A stretch of 64,000 nt of DNA. It comes from Intestinibacter sp964449895 (GTDB lineage Bacteria; Bacillota; Clostridia; Peptostreptococcales; Peptostreptococcaceae). The stretch lies in assembly GCA_964449895.1 (NCBI GenBank), contig CAYVBY010000009.1:1-64000 (forward strand), given 5' to 3'. Below, one piece after another: positions 52,709-62,467 of the stretch. The notes beneath the pieces were generated by a model that saw only the letters and a program-made list of their open reading frames with translations, did not search any database and was not told where the DNA came from. Position 1 is the stretch's first letter. Every line of letters begins with the position of its first letter. Position numbers and translations under genes: made by a program.

Positions 52709-54367
52709 ATGATTACTTTAAATATTAATGGTCATACGAAAAAGTATTTGCTAGATGAAAATTCAAATGGAATTAGGCTTTCAGATATAGCAAAGGATTT
52801 TGAGAAGAATTATTCTGGATATATTTCATTAGCAATAGTAAATAATGAGTTAAAAGAGTTATCTTCTTATATAAATAAAGATAGTGATATAAAATTTTTA
52901 GATACAAAAACTCCAGATGGACATAGAGTTTATGCTAGAACATTAAACCTTGTTTTTATAATGGCATGTAAATATTTATATCCAAATAGTAGAGTAATTA
53001 TAGAACATTCACTAGGTAAAGGGGTATACTGTGAAATTCATCTAGATAGAGATATTGAGGATGAAGATATATTAAAAATAAAAGCTAAAATGGATGAAAT
53101 TATTGCTAAAGACTACAATATAGATAAAACAGTTTACACTAAAGAAGAAGCTATAAAAATATTTAACTCCATAGGCTTATATGAAAAAGCAGAATTAATA
53201 AAATATAAAGAAGAAGACTGTGTAAAAATTTATAAATGTAATGATTATATAGATCATTTTTATGGATATCTTATGCCATCAACAGGATATGTAAAAACAT
53301 ATGATGTATTAAAATATCAAAATGGAATAATTCTTATGGCTACTAGTGAAGAAGATAAAACTATTCCTAAAAAATTTATACCTCAACATAAGCTTGCAAA
53401 AATTTACGAAGAAGCAGAAAATTGGTCAGATTTGCTAGGTGTAGACAAAGTTTTATCTCTAAATAAAATAATACAAGATAAAAAGTATGGGGATATAATA
53501 AGAATAGTTGAAGCATTACATGAAAAAAAGATAGGACAAATTGCCGATATAATAAAACAAGAGAACAAAAGAATAATTCTAATAGCGGCACCATCTTCAT
53601 CAGGAAAAACAAGTTTTGCGACAAGATTATGTATACATCTAAAAGTTAATCATTTAAACCCAGTATCGATTTCTTTAGATGATTATTTTGTAAATAGAAA
53701 TGAGACACCATTAGATGAATTTGGAAAATTAGATTATGAATCTATTTATGCAATAAATTTAGAAAGATTTAATAGAGATTTGAGCGATTTACTTAATGGA
53801 AAGGAAGTTCAACTTCCAAAATATAATTTTATCACAGGAAAGAGCGAAGAAGGTAAGATTTTAAAAATAGAAGAAAATCAACCAATAATTTTAGAAGGAA
53901 TTCATGGATTAAATCCACTACTAACAGCTTCAATTCCTGATGATAAAAAATTTAAGATATATTTAAGTGTATTAACTCAAATTAATTTAGATGATCATAA
54001 TAGAATTCCAACTACAGACTTGAGATTAATAAGAAGAATCGTTAGAGATAATCAATTTAGAGGTCATAATGCTGAGGTTACTATAAATGGTTGGGCTTCA
54101 GTAAGAAGAGGAGAAGAAAAAAATATATTCCCTTATCAAGAAGAAGCAGATGTTATTTTTAATACAGCTTGTGTTTATGAACTTGCTTTATTAAAAACAT
54201 ATGTAAAACCATTATTAGAAGAAATTGATAAAAATAATGAAGCATATATAGAAGCTAAAAGACTTTTAAAATTTTTACAGTATTTTGTCGAATTAGAAGA
54301 TATATCTGATATTTCTCCAACAGCTATAATAAAAGAATTTATTGGAGGAAGCAAAATAGTAGATTAA
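52709..54367 (+). CDS. Nucleoside kinase with TGS-like N-terminus
   Basis: The 552-residue protein starts at the ATG preceded by AAAGGGG; a GTG six codons earlier overlaps this site. The first 60 residues are a TGS-like beta-grasp domain (ITLNINGHTKKYLLD), followed by a ThrRS-like second domain with HSLGKGVYCEI near 110. From about residue 280 there is a uridine kinase-type P-loop domain with AAPSSSGKTSFATRL near 293, SISLDDYF near 318 and ILEGIHGLNPLL near 395. The family phosphorylates nucleosides; the reason for the tRNA-synthetase-like front part is unknown. A terminator follows. Confidence 0.88.
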   Translation: MITLNINGHTKKYLLDENSNGIRLSDIAKDFEKNYSGYISLAIVNNELKELSSYINKDSDIKFLDTKTPDGHRVYARTLNLVFIMACKYLYPNSRVIIEHSLGKGVYCEIHLDRDIEDEDILKIKAKMDEIIAKDYNIDKTVYTKEEAIKIFNSIGLYEKAELIKYKEEDCVKIYKCNDYIDHFYGYLMPSTGYVKTYDVLKYQNGIILMATSEEDKTIPKKFIPQHKLAKIYEEAENWSDLLGVDKVLSLNKIIQDKKYGDIIRIVEALHEKKIGQIADIIKQENKRIILIAAPSSSGKTSFATRLCIHLKVNHLNPVSISLDDYFVNRNETPLDEFGKLDYESIYAINLERFNRDLSDLLNGKEVQLPKYNFITGKSEEGKILKIEENQPIILEGIHGLNPLLTASIPDDKKFKIYLSVLTQINLDDHNRIPTTDLRLIRRIVRDNQFRGHNAEVTINGWASVRRGEEKNIFPYQEEADVIFNTACVYELALLKTYVKPLLEEIDKNNEAYIEAKRLLKFLQYFVELEDISDISPTAIIKEFIGGSKIVD

Positions 54368-54394
54368 TTTTATAAAAATAAATACAAATAAAGT

Positions 54395-54434
54395 AAATAA
54401 GACCAATTTTATTTATATAAGTTGGTCTTATTTT
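54395..54434 (+). terminator. Terminator of the nucleoside kinase gene
   Basis: AAATAAGACCAA and TTGGTCTTATTTT form the stem, followed by further T residues. Confidence 0.82.
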
Positions 54435-54621
54435 ATTTTTTTTAAAAGATATATAATAAGATTTAAAATATAAAAAAAATATATTTTTTATATTGAAATT
54501 TAATTATAATTAAGCTACTATAATACTATCTAATATTTTGATTATTCTAATAATTATAATTGGAAGAAAAAATAACATAATTTTACAGAAAATTAATGAA
54601 AAGTTATTAAGATTAAGAATT

Positions 54622-54650
54622 TTGACAATTATATATATTTAATATATAAT
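54622..54650 (+). promoter_or_regulatory. Consensus sigma-A promoter of the ArsR-type gene
   Basis: TTGACA (54622-54627) and TATAAT (54645-54650) are both perfect and exactly 17 bases apart. It is the best sigma-A match seen in the window. Confidence 0.85.
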
Positions 54651-54692
54651 AAATTTTACATATAATAAAAAGGCTTTTTGGGGGTAAGGAAA

Positions 54693-55259
54693 ATGAGAGA
54701 TTTGTTAGTATTGCGAGATTTAGATTGTGTTAAGGCGATTGCACATCCAAGAAGAATAGATATATTGAATGCTTTTAAAAGTGAACCATTATCTGCGAAA
54801 CAATTATCAGAAATGTTAGACGAACCACATGCAAAAATTAATTATCATATAAAAACACTATACAATGTAGGCATTTTAGAATTAGTAGAAGAAAAAATTA
54901 AATCTGGTATAGTTGAAAAATATTATTATCCAACTGCAAATAATGTAGTTATGAGTAGAAAAATAATAGAATATACTTTAGATGAAAAAAGTGAAGATGG
55001 ACAAGTGTCTATCTCTGATTTTGAAAATACAGTTGAAAATTTCTATAATGCTGTTGACGCAGAAGCATTAAGTTTAGATAATGTATTAGAATATAGAAAT
55101 ATAAAATTAACTGATTCAGAAATTGATGAATTACAAAAGGTTATGAAAGCAAAGGTTTTAGAAATTTTAGCAAATAGATCTGAAGATGATAAAACTAAAA
55201 CACACGATTTAATAATGGTAGCAATACCTACAGATATCGAAAATGAAATTGAAAAATAA
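54693..55259 (+). CDS. ArsR-type winged-helix regulator
   Basis: The 188-residue protein starts at the ATG preceded by GGGGGTAAGGA; an earlier in-frame TTG overlaps that site. The N-terminal winged helix reads DCVKAIAHPRRIDILNAFKS, then LSAKQLSEMLDEPHAKINYH (residues 11 to 60), with a basic wing. The C-terminal 110 residues are acidic and helical, without metal-binding cysteines, so a metal sensor role is unlikely. It is transcribed alone from a consensus promoter. Its target genes are unknown. Confidence 0.85.
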   Translation: MRDLLVLRDLDCVKAIAHPRRIDILNAFKSEPLSAKQLSEMLDEPHAKINYHIKTLYNVGILELVEEKIKSGIVEKYYYPTANNVVMSRKIIEYTLDEKSEDGQVSISDFENTVENFYNAVDAEALSLDNVLEYRNIKLTDSEIDELQKVMKAKVLEILANRSEDDKTKTHDLIMVAIPTDIENEIEK

Positions 55260-55286
55260 GTATCAACATAGTTGATACTTTTTTTA
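55258..55286 (+). terminator. Terminator of the ArsR-type gene
   Basis: AAGTATCAAC and GTTGATACTT are exact arms around ATA, followed by TTTTT. Confidence 0.88.
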
Positions 55287-55394
55287 ATACTCTATTATTA
55301 TCTTTATTAAGATAGTGAAAATTATTGTTTAGTAGTATAATAAAAAAATATAAACATTTAATTAAATTGCAAATATAATTGAGAGGTGTTATGA

Positions 55395-56399
55395 ATGAGA
55401 AATTTTGGTAAAACAGGGATGAATATTTGTAGAGTAGGATTTGGTGGAATTCCAATACAAAGAATTAGTCAAGAAGATACTAATAAAGTCATAGATGAAT
55501 TAGAAAAATGTGGTGTTAATTTTATAGATACTGCAAGAGGATATACAGTAAGTGAAGAATATTTAGGAAATGCATTAAAAGGTAGAAGAGATAAATTTTA
55601 TATAGCTACTAAATCTATGTCTAGAGATTATGAATCTATGAAAAGAGATATTGAAATTAGTTTAAAAAATCTTCAAACTGATTATATAGATTTATATCAA
55701 ATGCATAATGTAAAACCTGTAGAATATGATGATTTATTTGGAGAGGATAAGGCTTATAAAGCTTTAGTTGAAGCAAAAGAAGCAGGAAAAATAAAACATA
55801 TAGGTATAACAAGTCATGGATTAGAAACTATAGAAAAAGCACTTGGAGATGATAAATTTGAAAGTATTCAGTTCCCTTATAATATAGTTGAAAATCAAGC
55901 TGAAGAGCTTTTTAAAAAAGCTCATGAAAAAGGTATAGGAACAATAACTATGAAACCATTAGCTGGTGGAGCAATAACTGACGGAACATTAGCTATGAAA
56001 TATATACTATCAAAAGAATTTATAGATGTAGCAATACCAGGTATGGATACTCCAGAACAAGTTAGACAAAATACAGCTGTAATAAATAATACAAATTTAA
56101 ATGAAGAAGATTTAGCTAAAATTTCTCAAATTAAATCAGAACTTGGAACTAATTTCTGTAGAAGATGTGAATACTGTCTACCATGTCCACAAGGTGTAAA
56201 TATACCACAAAATTTCTTATTAGAAGGATATTATAGTAGATATGGTTTACAAGATTGGGCACTTGATAGATATGAAGGCTTAGGAGAAAATGGAAAAGCA
56301 AGTAATTGTGTTCAATGTGGAGAATGTGAAAGCAAATGTCCATACGAATTACCTATAATAAAAATGCTTCAAAATGTAGCAAATAAATTAGGAAAATAA
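55395..56399 (+). CDS. Aldo/keto reductase with C-terminal iron-sulfur domain
   Basis: The 334-residue protein combines an AKR barrel (RNFGKTGMNICRVGFGG at the start; FIDTARGYTVSEEYLGNAL near residue 43, with Asp45 and Tyr50; TKSMSRD with Lys73; YQMHNVK with the His) and a C-terminal domain with Cys clusters: FCRRCEYCLPCPQGVNIP near 253 and CVQCGECESKCP near 307. The latter is a [4Fe-4S] motif typical of clostridial AKR-ferredoxin enzymes. It probably couples carbonyl reduction to ferredoxin or NADPH. GAGAGGTG precedes the ATG. The substrate is unknown. Confidence 0.9.
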   Translation: MRNFGKTGMNICRVGFGGIPIQRISQEDTNKVIDELEKCGVNFIDTARGYTVSEEYLGNALKGRRDKFYIATKSMSRDYESMKRDIEISLKNLQTDYIDLYQMHNVKPVEYDDLFGEDKAYKALVEAKEAGKIKHIGITSHGLETIEKALGDDKFESIQFPYNIVENQAEELFKKAHEKGIGTITMKPLAGGAITDGTLAMKYILSKEFIDVAIPGMDTPEQVRQNTAVINNTNLNEEDLAKISQIKSELGTNFCRRCEYCLPCPQGVNIPQNFLLEGYYSRYGLQDWALDRYEGLGENGKASNCVQCGECESKCPYELPIIKMLQNVANKLGK

Positions 56400-56413
56400 A
56401 AAATAATTTCAAT

Positions 56414-56450
56414 AAAAAAGAGCCATCACAGACGGGATGACTCTTTTTTT
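56414..56450. terminator. Terminator of the aldo/keto reductase gene
   Basis: AAAAAAGAG-CATC and GATG-CTCTTTTTTT form a stem with one interior mismatch. T-tracts lie on both strands, so it also serves the minus-strand RusA-like gene. Confidence 0.75.
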
Positions 56451-56460
56451 ATGAAATTAT

Positions 56461-56865
56461 TTATTTATCGATAATACTATAGTCTATATCGTATTTAGAT
56501 GCTGGATAAAGATAAATTTCAACTCGTGGATTTTCCTTATCAATATAATCAAACAAAAGAACAGGTCTAAGCTGTTTATCATTTTTTATCATGCCACTTT
56601 TTTCTATTCCATCACAAATACTTTTGGGATAATTGTGTAAATCACCTCGTCTTTTATCAGGAAAATAAAGTTTTAAAATAGTGATTAAATCTTCTGTTAT
56701 TTGTTCGCCTTGATATTGTTGATTTATATATCCTGCAATCATATTTTCGTAAGCTAAATATTTAGAATGTTTTCCTTTTGCGGGCATCCAGGCTTGACCA
56801 TGAATGTTGTGAAGTTTAAAATTAGATTTACTAATAGGTCTACCTGGGATTGTTATTTTTATCAA
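56461..56865 (-). CDS. RusA-like Holliday junction resolvase
   Basis: The 134-residue protein uses a TTG start preceded by GGAAG. It has the RusA pattern: TIPGRPISKSN at the start, and a central FPDKRRGDLHNYPKSICDGI then NDKQLRPVLLF, where the Asp and Lys residues correspond to the metal-binding DLDN...K...DD motif, though the first DLDN is DLHN here. RusA cuts four-way DNA junctions and is usually a phage gene. No other phage gene is nearby, so this is an isolated resolvase. It ends in the shared two-way terminator. Confidence 0.75.
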   Translation of the reverse strand: MIKITIPGRPISKSNFKLHNIHGQAWMPAKGKHSKYLAYENMIAGYINQQYQGEQITEDLITILKLYFPDKRRGDLHNYPKSICDGIEKSGMIKNDKQLRPVLLFDYIDKENPRVEIYLYPASKYDIDYSIIDK

Positions 56866-56927
56866 ATTATCACTTCCTTACCTTTAGTTATTATAAGTCT
56901 TATTTTAATATTATGAAAGGATATTTT

Positions 56928-57863
56928 ATGGATAAAAATAGATTAAAAATAATTTGTGAAAGTAAAAATATAGATATTATGGGAATTGCGCCAATAGGAC
57001 CATATTTTGAATTGGAAAAAATTTTAATAGATAGAAAACAAAAAGGATATCTTACAGGAATGGAAGAGGAAGATATACAAAAAAGAATAAATCCAATATT
57101 TGTAATGGAAGATGCTAAATCTATTATGGTATGTGCATTTCCTTATTATATAGGAGATACTACATTTGATGAGAATTCTAATATATCAAAATATTGTTAT
57201 GGAGAGGATTATCATATTGTAGCTAGAAAAATTTTAGAAGAAATTTGTATAGAAATAAAAGAAGAAATACCGAATTTTAAATATGAAATATTTGCTGATA
57301 ATGGTCCATTGGTAGATAGATATTTAGCATATTTAAGTGGGATTGGGTATTTTGGTATAAATAATAATATAATAACTGATAAGTATGGATCTTATATATT
57401 TATAGGATATGTTATAAATAATTATGAATTTGACATAGATAATCCAATCGAAAAAACTTGCGTAAAATGTAATAAATGTGTCAAATATTGTCCGGGAAAT
57501 GCTATTTTAGGTAACTTTGAAATCAATCCTAAAAATTGCATTTCGTATATAACTCAAAAAAAAGAAGAATTATCAGATAAAGAAATTAATCTTTTAAAAG
57601 AAAATAAAAAAGTATTTGGATGTGATGTATGTCAAGATGTATGTCCTCATAATAAAGATATAGATATTACTAAAATAAAAGAATTTAGCCAAAATATAAT
57701 GACTAAAATAGATGAAGAAGAATTAAATCAAATTTCAAACAAAGAATTTAAAAGAAGATATAAAAATAAGGCTTTTAGCTGGAGAGGGCGAAAAATTATA
57801 AAGAGAAATTTAGATATAATTTTGGATAAAACTGAAATAATTTCTAAAAAAAATATTAAATAA
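56928..57863 (+). CDS. queG: Epoxyqueuosine reductase QueG
   Basis: The 311-residue protein starts at the ATG preceded by GAAAGGA; a longer upstream frame would overlap the divergent resolvase and has no ribosome site. QueG hallmarks are the early GIAPIGPY, the YCYGEDYHIVARKILEEI block near 88, FADNGPLVDRYLAYLSGIGY near 122 (catalytic Asp), and two clusters: CVKCNKCVKYCPGNAI near 178 and CDVCQDVCPHN near 231. It reduces epoxyqueuosine in tRNA with cobalamin and two [4Fe-4S] centres. The last part is shorter than in proteobacterial forms, without the HEAT extension, as is usual for Firmicutes. Confidence 0.88.
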   Translation: MDKNRLKIICESKNIDIMGIAPIGPYFELEKILIDRKQKGYLTGMEEEDIQKRINPIFVMEDAKSIMVCAFPYYIGDTTFDENSNISKYCYGEDYHIVARKILEEICIEIKEEIPNFKYEIFADNGPLVDRYLAYLSGIGYFGINNNIITDKYGSYIFIGYVINNYEFDIDNPIEKTCVKCNKCVKYCPGNAILGNFEINPKNCISYITQKKEELSDKEINLLKENKKVFGCDVCQDVCPHNKDIDITKIKEFSQNIMTKIDEEELNQISNKEFKRRYKNKAFSWRGRKIIKRNLDIILDKTEIISKKNIK

Positions 57864-57944
57864 ATTAAATATCGATAATTAGTACGCAAGATGAAACATA
57901 TACATTAATAAGTTGAGAATATATTGTACTGAAAGGGGAGCACT

Positions 57945-60155
57945 ATGAAAAAGTTTACTAATACTTCTGAAGTTGAACCTAACGATAAATTTATTGGTCA
58001 AGAAAGAGCAATGCAAGCTATGCAGTTAGGTTTGAAAATGAATAATCCAGCTTATAATATATATGTTTCGGGAAATTGTGGAAGTGGAAGAAGTACTTAC
58101 ACAATCAAAGCTATTGAATCTCAGCAAATAGATAAAAGTAAAATAAAGGATTGGTGCTATGTTCATAATTTTAAAGAGCCTAGATGTCCAATTGCTATAG
58201 ATTTTCCAGCTGGAAAAGGAAAAGAATTCAAATTTGATATAACAGAATTAATTGAAATTTTAACAGATGATATAAATGATGCTTTTGAAAATGAGGAATA
58301 TGAGCTTACAAAAAACAAATTATTGCAAACTTATGAATTGGAAAAAGAAAAATTATTAAAATCTGTAAAAAATTACGGTAAAGAAAAAGGGTTTAAATTA
58401 AAAAGCAGCAATTCAAGTTTTATATTTACTCCAATAGATGAAGATTATGAAGATAAAATATCTTCTGAAGAATTTTGCAAGATTAAAAGAGAATTAGAGG
58501 AGATGACGATTCAGGTTTTATATAAGCTTAGAGATTTAGAAGAAAAAGTTAAACAAGTCATAATAGAAACCGAAAATCAAATAGGTAAAATGATTGTTTT
58601 ACCACATATAGAGACATTAAAAGAAAAATATAAAGATAATATCAAAGTAATTGAGTATTTGGAATGCTTACAAGAAGATATTTTAGAATATATATATTTA
58701 TTTTATTTAGATGAAGATGATTTAAAAGAAAAATATGATAAAACGCACTTTCAAAGATATGAAGTTAATTTATTTATAAACAGAGAAAATTATTCTCATG
58801 TAATTATTGAAAATAATCCAAAACCTACTAATTTATTTGGAAAAGCAGATTATGAATATCAAAACGGAAATGTAAAAACTGACTTTACTAAGATTATTCC
58901 AGGTTCGCTTCATAAAGCAAATGGAGGATATTTAATTTTATATGCAGATCAACTTTTAAAATATTCGTATTCATGGGAAATGTTAAAGCGTACATTACAG
59001 AGTAAAAAAATAGAAATAGATGGTCAAAATCTAATAAATCCGGAAGCTATTCCATTAGATTTAAAAATTATTCTTATAGGTAATAGCTATTTATATAATT
59101 TAATTTATAATTATGAGCCTGAATTTATGAAATATTTTAAAGTACTTGTTGATTTTGATAGTGAGATGGATAAAACTGATGAAAATATAGATGCCATAAG
59201 TGGATTTATTTCATATCAATGTTCTAAAAATAATTACAAACATCTTACTTATGCAGCTGTTAATAAAATTATTAATCATAGTACAAAATTAGTTGAGGAT
59301 AAGAAAAAATTATCTACTAATTTTAATAAAATAATAGAAATAATAAATGAAGCAAATCTATATGCAGAAATGGAAAACTCTGATTATATCGAAAAAAAAC
59401 ATATAGAGCATGCAATTTCACAAAAAAAATATAGAATATCAAAAATTGAAGAAAAAATAGATGAAACTTACAAAAGAGAGAGTACTCTTATAGATTTAAA
59501 AGGAAAGCAAGTTGGTGTAATAAATGGACTATCTGTACTTAGCACAGGAGAGTATTCTTTTGGAAAGCCTTCGAGAATAACAGTAGCTACATCATGTGGA
59601 AATAAAGGAATAGTTAATATTGAAAGAGAAGCAAAAATGAGTGGGTCTATACATAATAAAGGTGTATTAATACTAGAAGGATATTTAGCAGAAAATTTTG
59701 CTCAAGAATTTCCACTTTCCTTAAATGCATATATATGTTTTGAACAAAATTATGGAGGAGTAGATGGAGATAGTGCATCCTCAACAGAATTGTATGCCTT
59801 GTTATCATCTCTTAGTGATATTCCAATTAAACAAAATATTGCTGTTACAGGTTCTATAAATCAAAAAGGTCAAATACAAGTAGTAGGTGGAATATCTAAA
59901 AAAGTAGAAGGATTTTATTATTGCTGTAAAAATAAAGGTCTTACAGGTAATCAAGGAGTAATTATTCCTGCTAATAATGAAGATAATTTAGTTTTGAGTG
60001 AAGAGATAGAAGAAGCCATAAGGGATAATGTATTTCATATTTACAAGGTTAATAGAGTTGAAGAGGCAATGGAAATATTAACAGATGAAAAATTTGAAAC
60101 TATAAAGAAATTAGCTATGAAAAAACTTAAAAAATATAGTGAATATAAAAAGTAA
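57945..60155 (+). CDS. Lon-like ATP-dependent protease
   Basis: The 736-residue protein starts at the ATG with AAAGGGG upstream. It begins with FIGQERAMQAMQLGLKM and an AAA part whose Walker A is GNCGSGRST (residues 43-51), with Arg where Lys is usual; this form is normal for the Lon-like group. A long coiled insert spans about 85-270, then GSLHKANGGYLILYADQLL (Walker B-like, near 330). The C-terminal Lon protease domain has GDSASSTELYALLSSLS with catalytic Ser610, and GGISKKVEGFYYCCK with catalytic Lys653. It degrades unknown cytoplasmic proteins. A terminator follows. Confidence 0.88.
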   Translation: MKKFTNTSEVEPNDKFIGQERAMQAMQLGLKMNNPAYNIYVSGNCGSGRSTYTIKAIESQQIDKSKIKDWCYVHNFKEPRCPIAIDFPAGKGKEFKFDITELIEILTDDINDAFENEEYELTKNKLLQTYELEKEKLLKSVKNYGKEKGFKLKSSNSSFIFTPIDEDYEDKISSEEFCKIKRELEEMTIQVLYKLRDLEEKVKQVIIETENQIGKMIVLPHIETLKEKYKDNIKVIEYLECLQEDILEYIYLFYLDEDDLKEKYDKTHFQRYEVNLFINRENYSHVIIENNPKPTNLFGKADYEYQNGNVKTDFTKIIPGSLHKANGGYLILYADQLLKYSYSWEMLKRTLQSKKIEIDGQNLINPEAIPLDLKIILIGNSYLYNLIYNYEPEFMKYFKVLVDFDSEMDKTDENIDAISGFISYQCSKNNYKHLTYAAVNKIINHSTKLVEDKKKLSTNFNKIIEIINEANLYAEMENSDYIEKKHIEHAISQKKYRISKIEEKIDETYKRESTLIDLKGKQVGVINGLSVLSTGEYSFGKPSRITVATSCGNKGIVNIEREAKMSGSIHNKGVLILEGYLAENFAQEFPLSLNAYICFEQNYGGVDGDSASSTELYALLSSLSDIPIKQNIAVTGSINQKGQIQVVGGISKKVEGFYYCCKNKGLTGNQGVIIPANNEDNLVLSEEIEEAIRDNVFHIYKVNRVEEAMEILTDEKFETIKKLAMKKLKKYSEYKK

Positions 60156-60162
60156 TGGTATA

Positions 60163-60205
60163 AAAAAACTGTTTAATATTTACCAAAATATTAAACAGTT
60201 TTTTG
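60163..60205. terminator. Terminator of the Lon-like gene
   Basis: AAAAAACTGTTTAATATTT and AAATATTAAACAGTTTTTT are near-perfect 19-base arms around ACCA. Confidence 0.9.
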
Positions 60206-60226
60206 TATAATTAAATTTTGTATTTA

Positions 60227-60255
60227 TTGACACTAATTTGAAATCAGACTATACT
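60227..60255 (+). promoter_or_regulatory. Sigma-A promoter, probably of the nth operon
   Basis: TTGACA (60227-60232) and TATACT (60250-60255) are separated by 17 bases. The leader to the nth start is about 220 bases long and holds no gene. Confidence 0.65.
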
Positions 60256-60486
60256 TATAAAATTGGAATCAAACAGTATAAATTAATTTTTTATAAAATT
60301 AATGAATATATTTATTTTTTAATTAAAAATTGGGTAAGAAGGAAATATATAAATAACTATATTTTAAGTTGTTGTGTAATATATTAAGAAATTTGATAAA
60401 TAATAAATTTATAAATAATTAAATAAAAAAGTAGGAAATAACATTATAATAGTATGATATTATAGCAAAAAACGGGGGTGTATAAG
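60256..60486. other. Long A+T-rich leader without gene
   Basis: No open frame with a ribosome site is seen. A TATAAT-like stretch at 60443 may be a second, nearer promoter of nth. Confidence 0.4.
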
Positions 60487-61113
60487 ATGAAAGATATAAA
60501 TAAAATATTAGATAAATTAGAGGAAACATATCCAGATGCTCAGTGTGAGTTAAATTATGAAACACCATTTGAACTTTTGATAGCTACAATATTATCTGCA
60601 CAATGTACAGATGTTAGAGTTAATAAAGTTACTGCAGAATTATTTAAAAAATACAATACACCAGAAGCATTTGCAAATTTGACTGAAGAAGAAATTATGG
60701 AAGAAATCAGAAGCTGTGGACTTTATAAAAGTAAGGCAAAAAAAATAAAAGAATCTTCCAAATTAATTTGTGAAAATTTCGGTGGAGAAGTTCCTCAAAC
60801 TTTAAAGGAACTTACAACATTACCAGGGGTAGGTAGAAAAACTGCTGATGTAGTTTTAAGTAATGCTTTTAATCAAGATGCAATTGCTGTAGATACTCAT
60901 GTGTTTAGAGTTACTAATAGAATAGGAATTGTAAATACTACAACTCCAGAAAAAACAGAATTTGCACTTATGGAAGCAATTCCTAAAAAAAGATGGTCTC
61001 ATTCACACCATGTTTTTATATTTCATGGAAGAAGAATGTGTAAAGCTAGAAAACCAGAATGTGATGTATGTCCAATAAAATTAGAGTGCGATTATTATAG
61101 AAGCAATCAGTAA
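60487..61113 (+). CDS. nth: Endonuclease III
   Basis: The 208-residue protein starts at the ATG preceded by CGGGGGTG; the GTG inside that site is rejected. The helix-hairpin-helix LPGVGRKTADVVL is at residues 112-124, with catalytic Lys118, and Asp136 in AVDTHVFR. ATILSAQCTDVRVN near 33 is the family signature. The C-terminal [4Fe-4S] cluster is bound by CKARKPECDVCPIKLEC. The enzyme removes oxidised pyrimidines from DNA and nicks the strand. It may be co-transcribed with vanW-like downstream genes. Confidence 0.93.
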   Translation: MKDINKILDKLEETYPDAQCELNYETPFELLIATILSAQCTDVRVNKVTAELFKKYNTPEAFANLTEEEIMEEIRSCGLYKSKAKKIKESSKLICENFGGEVPQTLKELTTLPGVGRKTADVVLSNAFNQDAIAVDTHVFRVTNRIGIVNTTTPEKTEFALMEAIPKKRWSHSHHVFIFHGRRMCKARKPECDVCPIKLECDYYRSNQ

Positions 61114-61135
61114 AATTTAGCTTATAAAGAAAGGG

Positions 61136-62467
61136 ATGAAAGTTTTGAAAAGACTTAAACCTTTAGCAATATTAGTAATTATTTTTATAATGGTTCAAAG
61201 TAATATAGTATTAGCTTTTGATTTAAATAAAAAAATTAATAAAAATGTGTATATAAACAATATAGAATTATCAGGACTTACTATGGAGGAAGCGAAAGAA
61301 AAATTACTTTATCATGTTAATGAAAATAGATATTTTGTATTAAGTTATGAAAATAAAGAAATACTAATAGATAAAAATATATTAGGAGTAGAATATGAAA
61401 TCGATGATTTAGTAAAAGATGCTTATAATGTAGGAAGGGATCGAGATGTAATTTCTAATATAAAAACTAAAGTAAGTTTAAGTAAAGGAAACAAAATAGT
61501 TATACCATTAAGTTATAAATATAATATAAAAAATATAGATAAATTAATAGAAGATTGTAACAAAGATATATATGTAAATCCAATTGATGCAACTATACAG
61601 ATTGTAGATGGTGAAATTTCTATTACAAAAGAAACATATGGAAAAAAATTAGATAAGTCAAAATTAAAAAGAGATATAATCTACAATATAAAAAATTTAA
61701 ACTCAAGTGATATTAAAGCATGTATAGAAATTTTAAGTCCAAAATATAAATACGATGAGCTAAAAAAAATAGATACTGTTTTAGGAACATTTGAGACTTA
61801 TTTTAATAGTTCAAATAAAAATAGAGTCAATAATATAGAAGTTGCAGCATTAGCTACAAGTAATTTAATTATTGGTCAAAATGAGCGTTTTTCTTTCAAT
61901 AATGCATTAAAAAACATTAGAAAAAATTTAAAAGAAGCACCAATTATAAAAAACGGAAAAACTGACAAAGGATTAGGTGGAGGAATATGTCAGGTTTCTA
62001 CGACTATCTATAATGCTGCTTTATATTCTAATATGAATATAATCGAGGTAAATAATCATTCTATTCCAAGTTTGTATATTACAAAGGGAAGAGATGCAAC
62101 AGTATCTGATGGTTATTTAGATTTTATATTTGAAAATAAAAACCAAACTCCAATACTAATATATAATCAAGTTTTAAATAATAAAATTGTATCAAGCATA
62201 TATGGAAGTATAGAAGATAAAAAAGATATCGAAATAGAAACTAAAATCGTTAAAGTATTAAAAAATAAACAAATTTGTAAAAATGATTACAATTTAAAAA
62301 ATGGATTAAAAATAATTGAACAAAAGGGAAGATTAGGATATAGTGTAAATACTTTTCGCATATACAAAGAAAATCAAAAGATTATAAAAAAAGAATTAAT
62401 AAATACTAGTTATTATCCGCCTTGTGATGAAATTATAAAAAAAGGAGTTAAAGCAACGGAAGATTAA
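61136..62467 (+). CDS. VanW-family secreted protein
   Basis: The 443-residue protein begins with a signal anchor (residues 8-27, PLAILVIIFIMVQSNIVLAF). Residues 40-215 are two peptidoglycan-binding_4-like units (SGLTMEEAKEKLLYH near 44; YGKKLDKSKLKRDI near 178). The VanW domain follows at about 220-350, with GTFETYFNSSNKNRVNNIEV and the glycine-rich GLGGGICQVSTTIYNAALYS near 281. The end is G5-like. VanW proteins are linked to glycopeptide resistance in name only; the function is unknown and probably in the cell wall. A TTG three codons in, with better AAAGGG spacing, could be the true start. It begins 22 bases after nth. Confidence 0.87.
   Translation: MKVLKRLKPLAILVIIFIMVQSNIVLAFDLNKKINKNVYINNIELSGLTMEEAKEKLLYHVNENRYFVLSYENKEILIDKNILGVEYEIDDLVKDAYNVGRDRDVISNIKTKVSLSKGNKIVIPLSYKYNIKNIDKLIEDCNKDIYVNPIDATIQIVDGEISITKETYGKKLDKSKLKRDIIYNIKNLNSSDIKACIEILSPKYKYDELKKIDTVLGTFETYFNSSNKNRVNNIEVAALATSNLIIGQNERFSFNNALKNIRKNLKEAPIIKNGKTDKGLGGGICQVSTTIYNAALYSNMNIIEVNNHSIPSLYITKGRDATVSDGYLDFIFENKNQTPILIYNQVLNNKIVSSIYGSIEDKKDIEIETKIVKVLKNKQICKNDYNLKNGLKIIEQKGRLGYSVNTFRIYKENQKIIKKELINTSYYPPCDEIIKKGVKATED

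Noticed and set aside
57985..58100. Arg in Walker A of the Lon-like protease as a defect
   Set aside because: GSGRST is, as far as I recall, the normal form in this Lon-like group, so it is not evidence of lost function.
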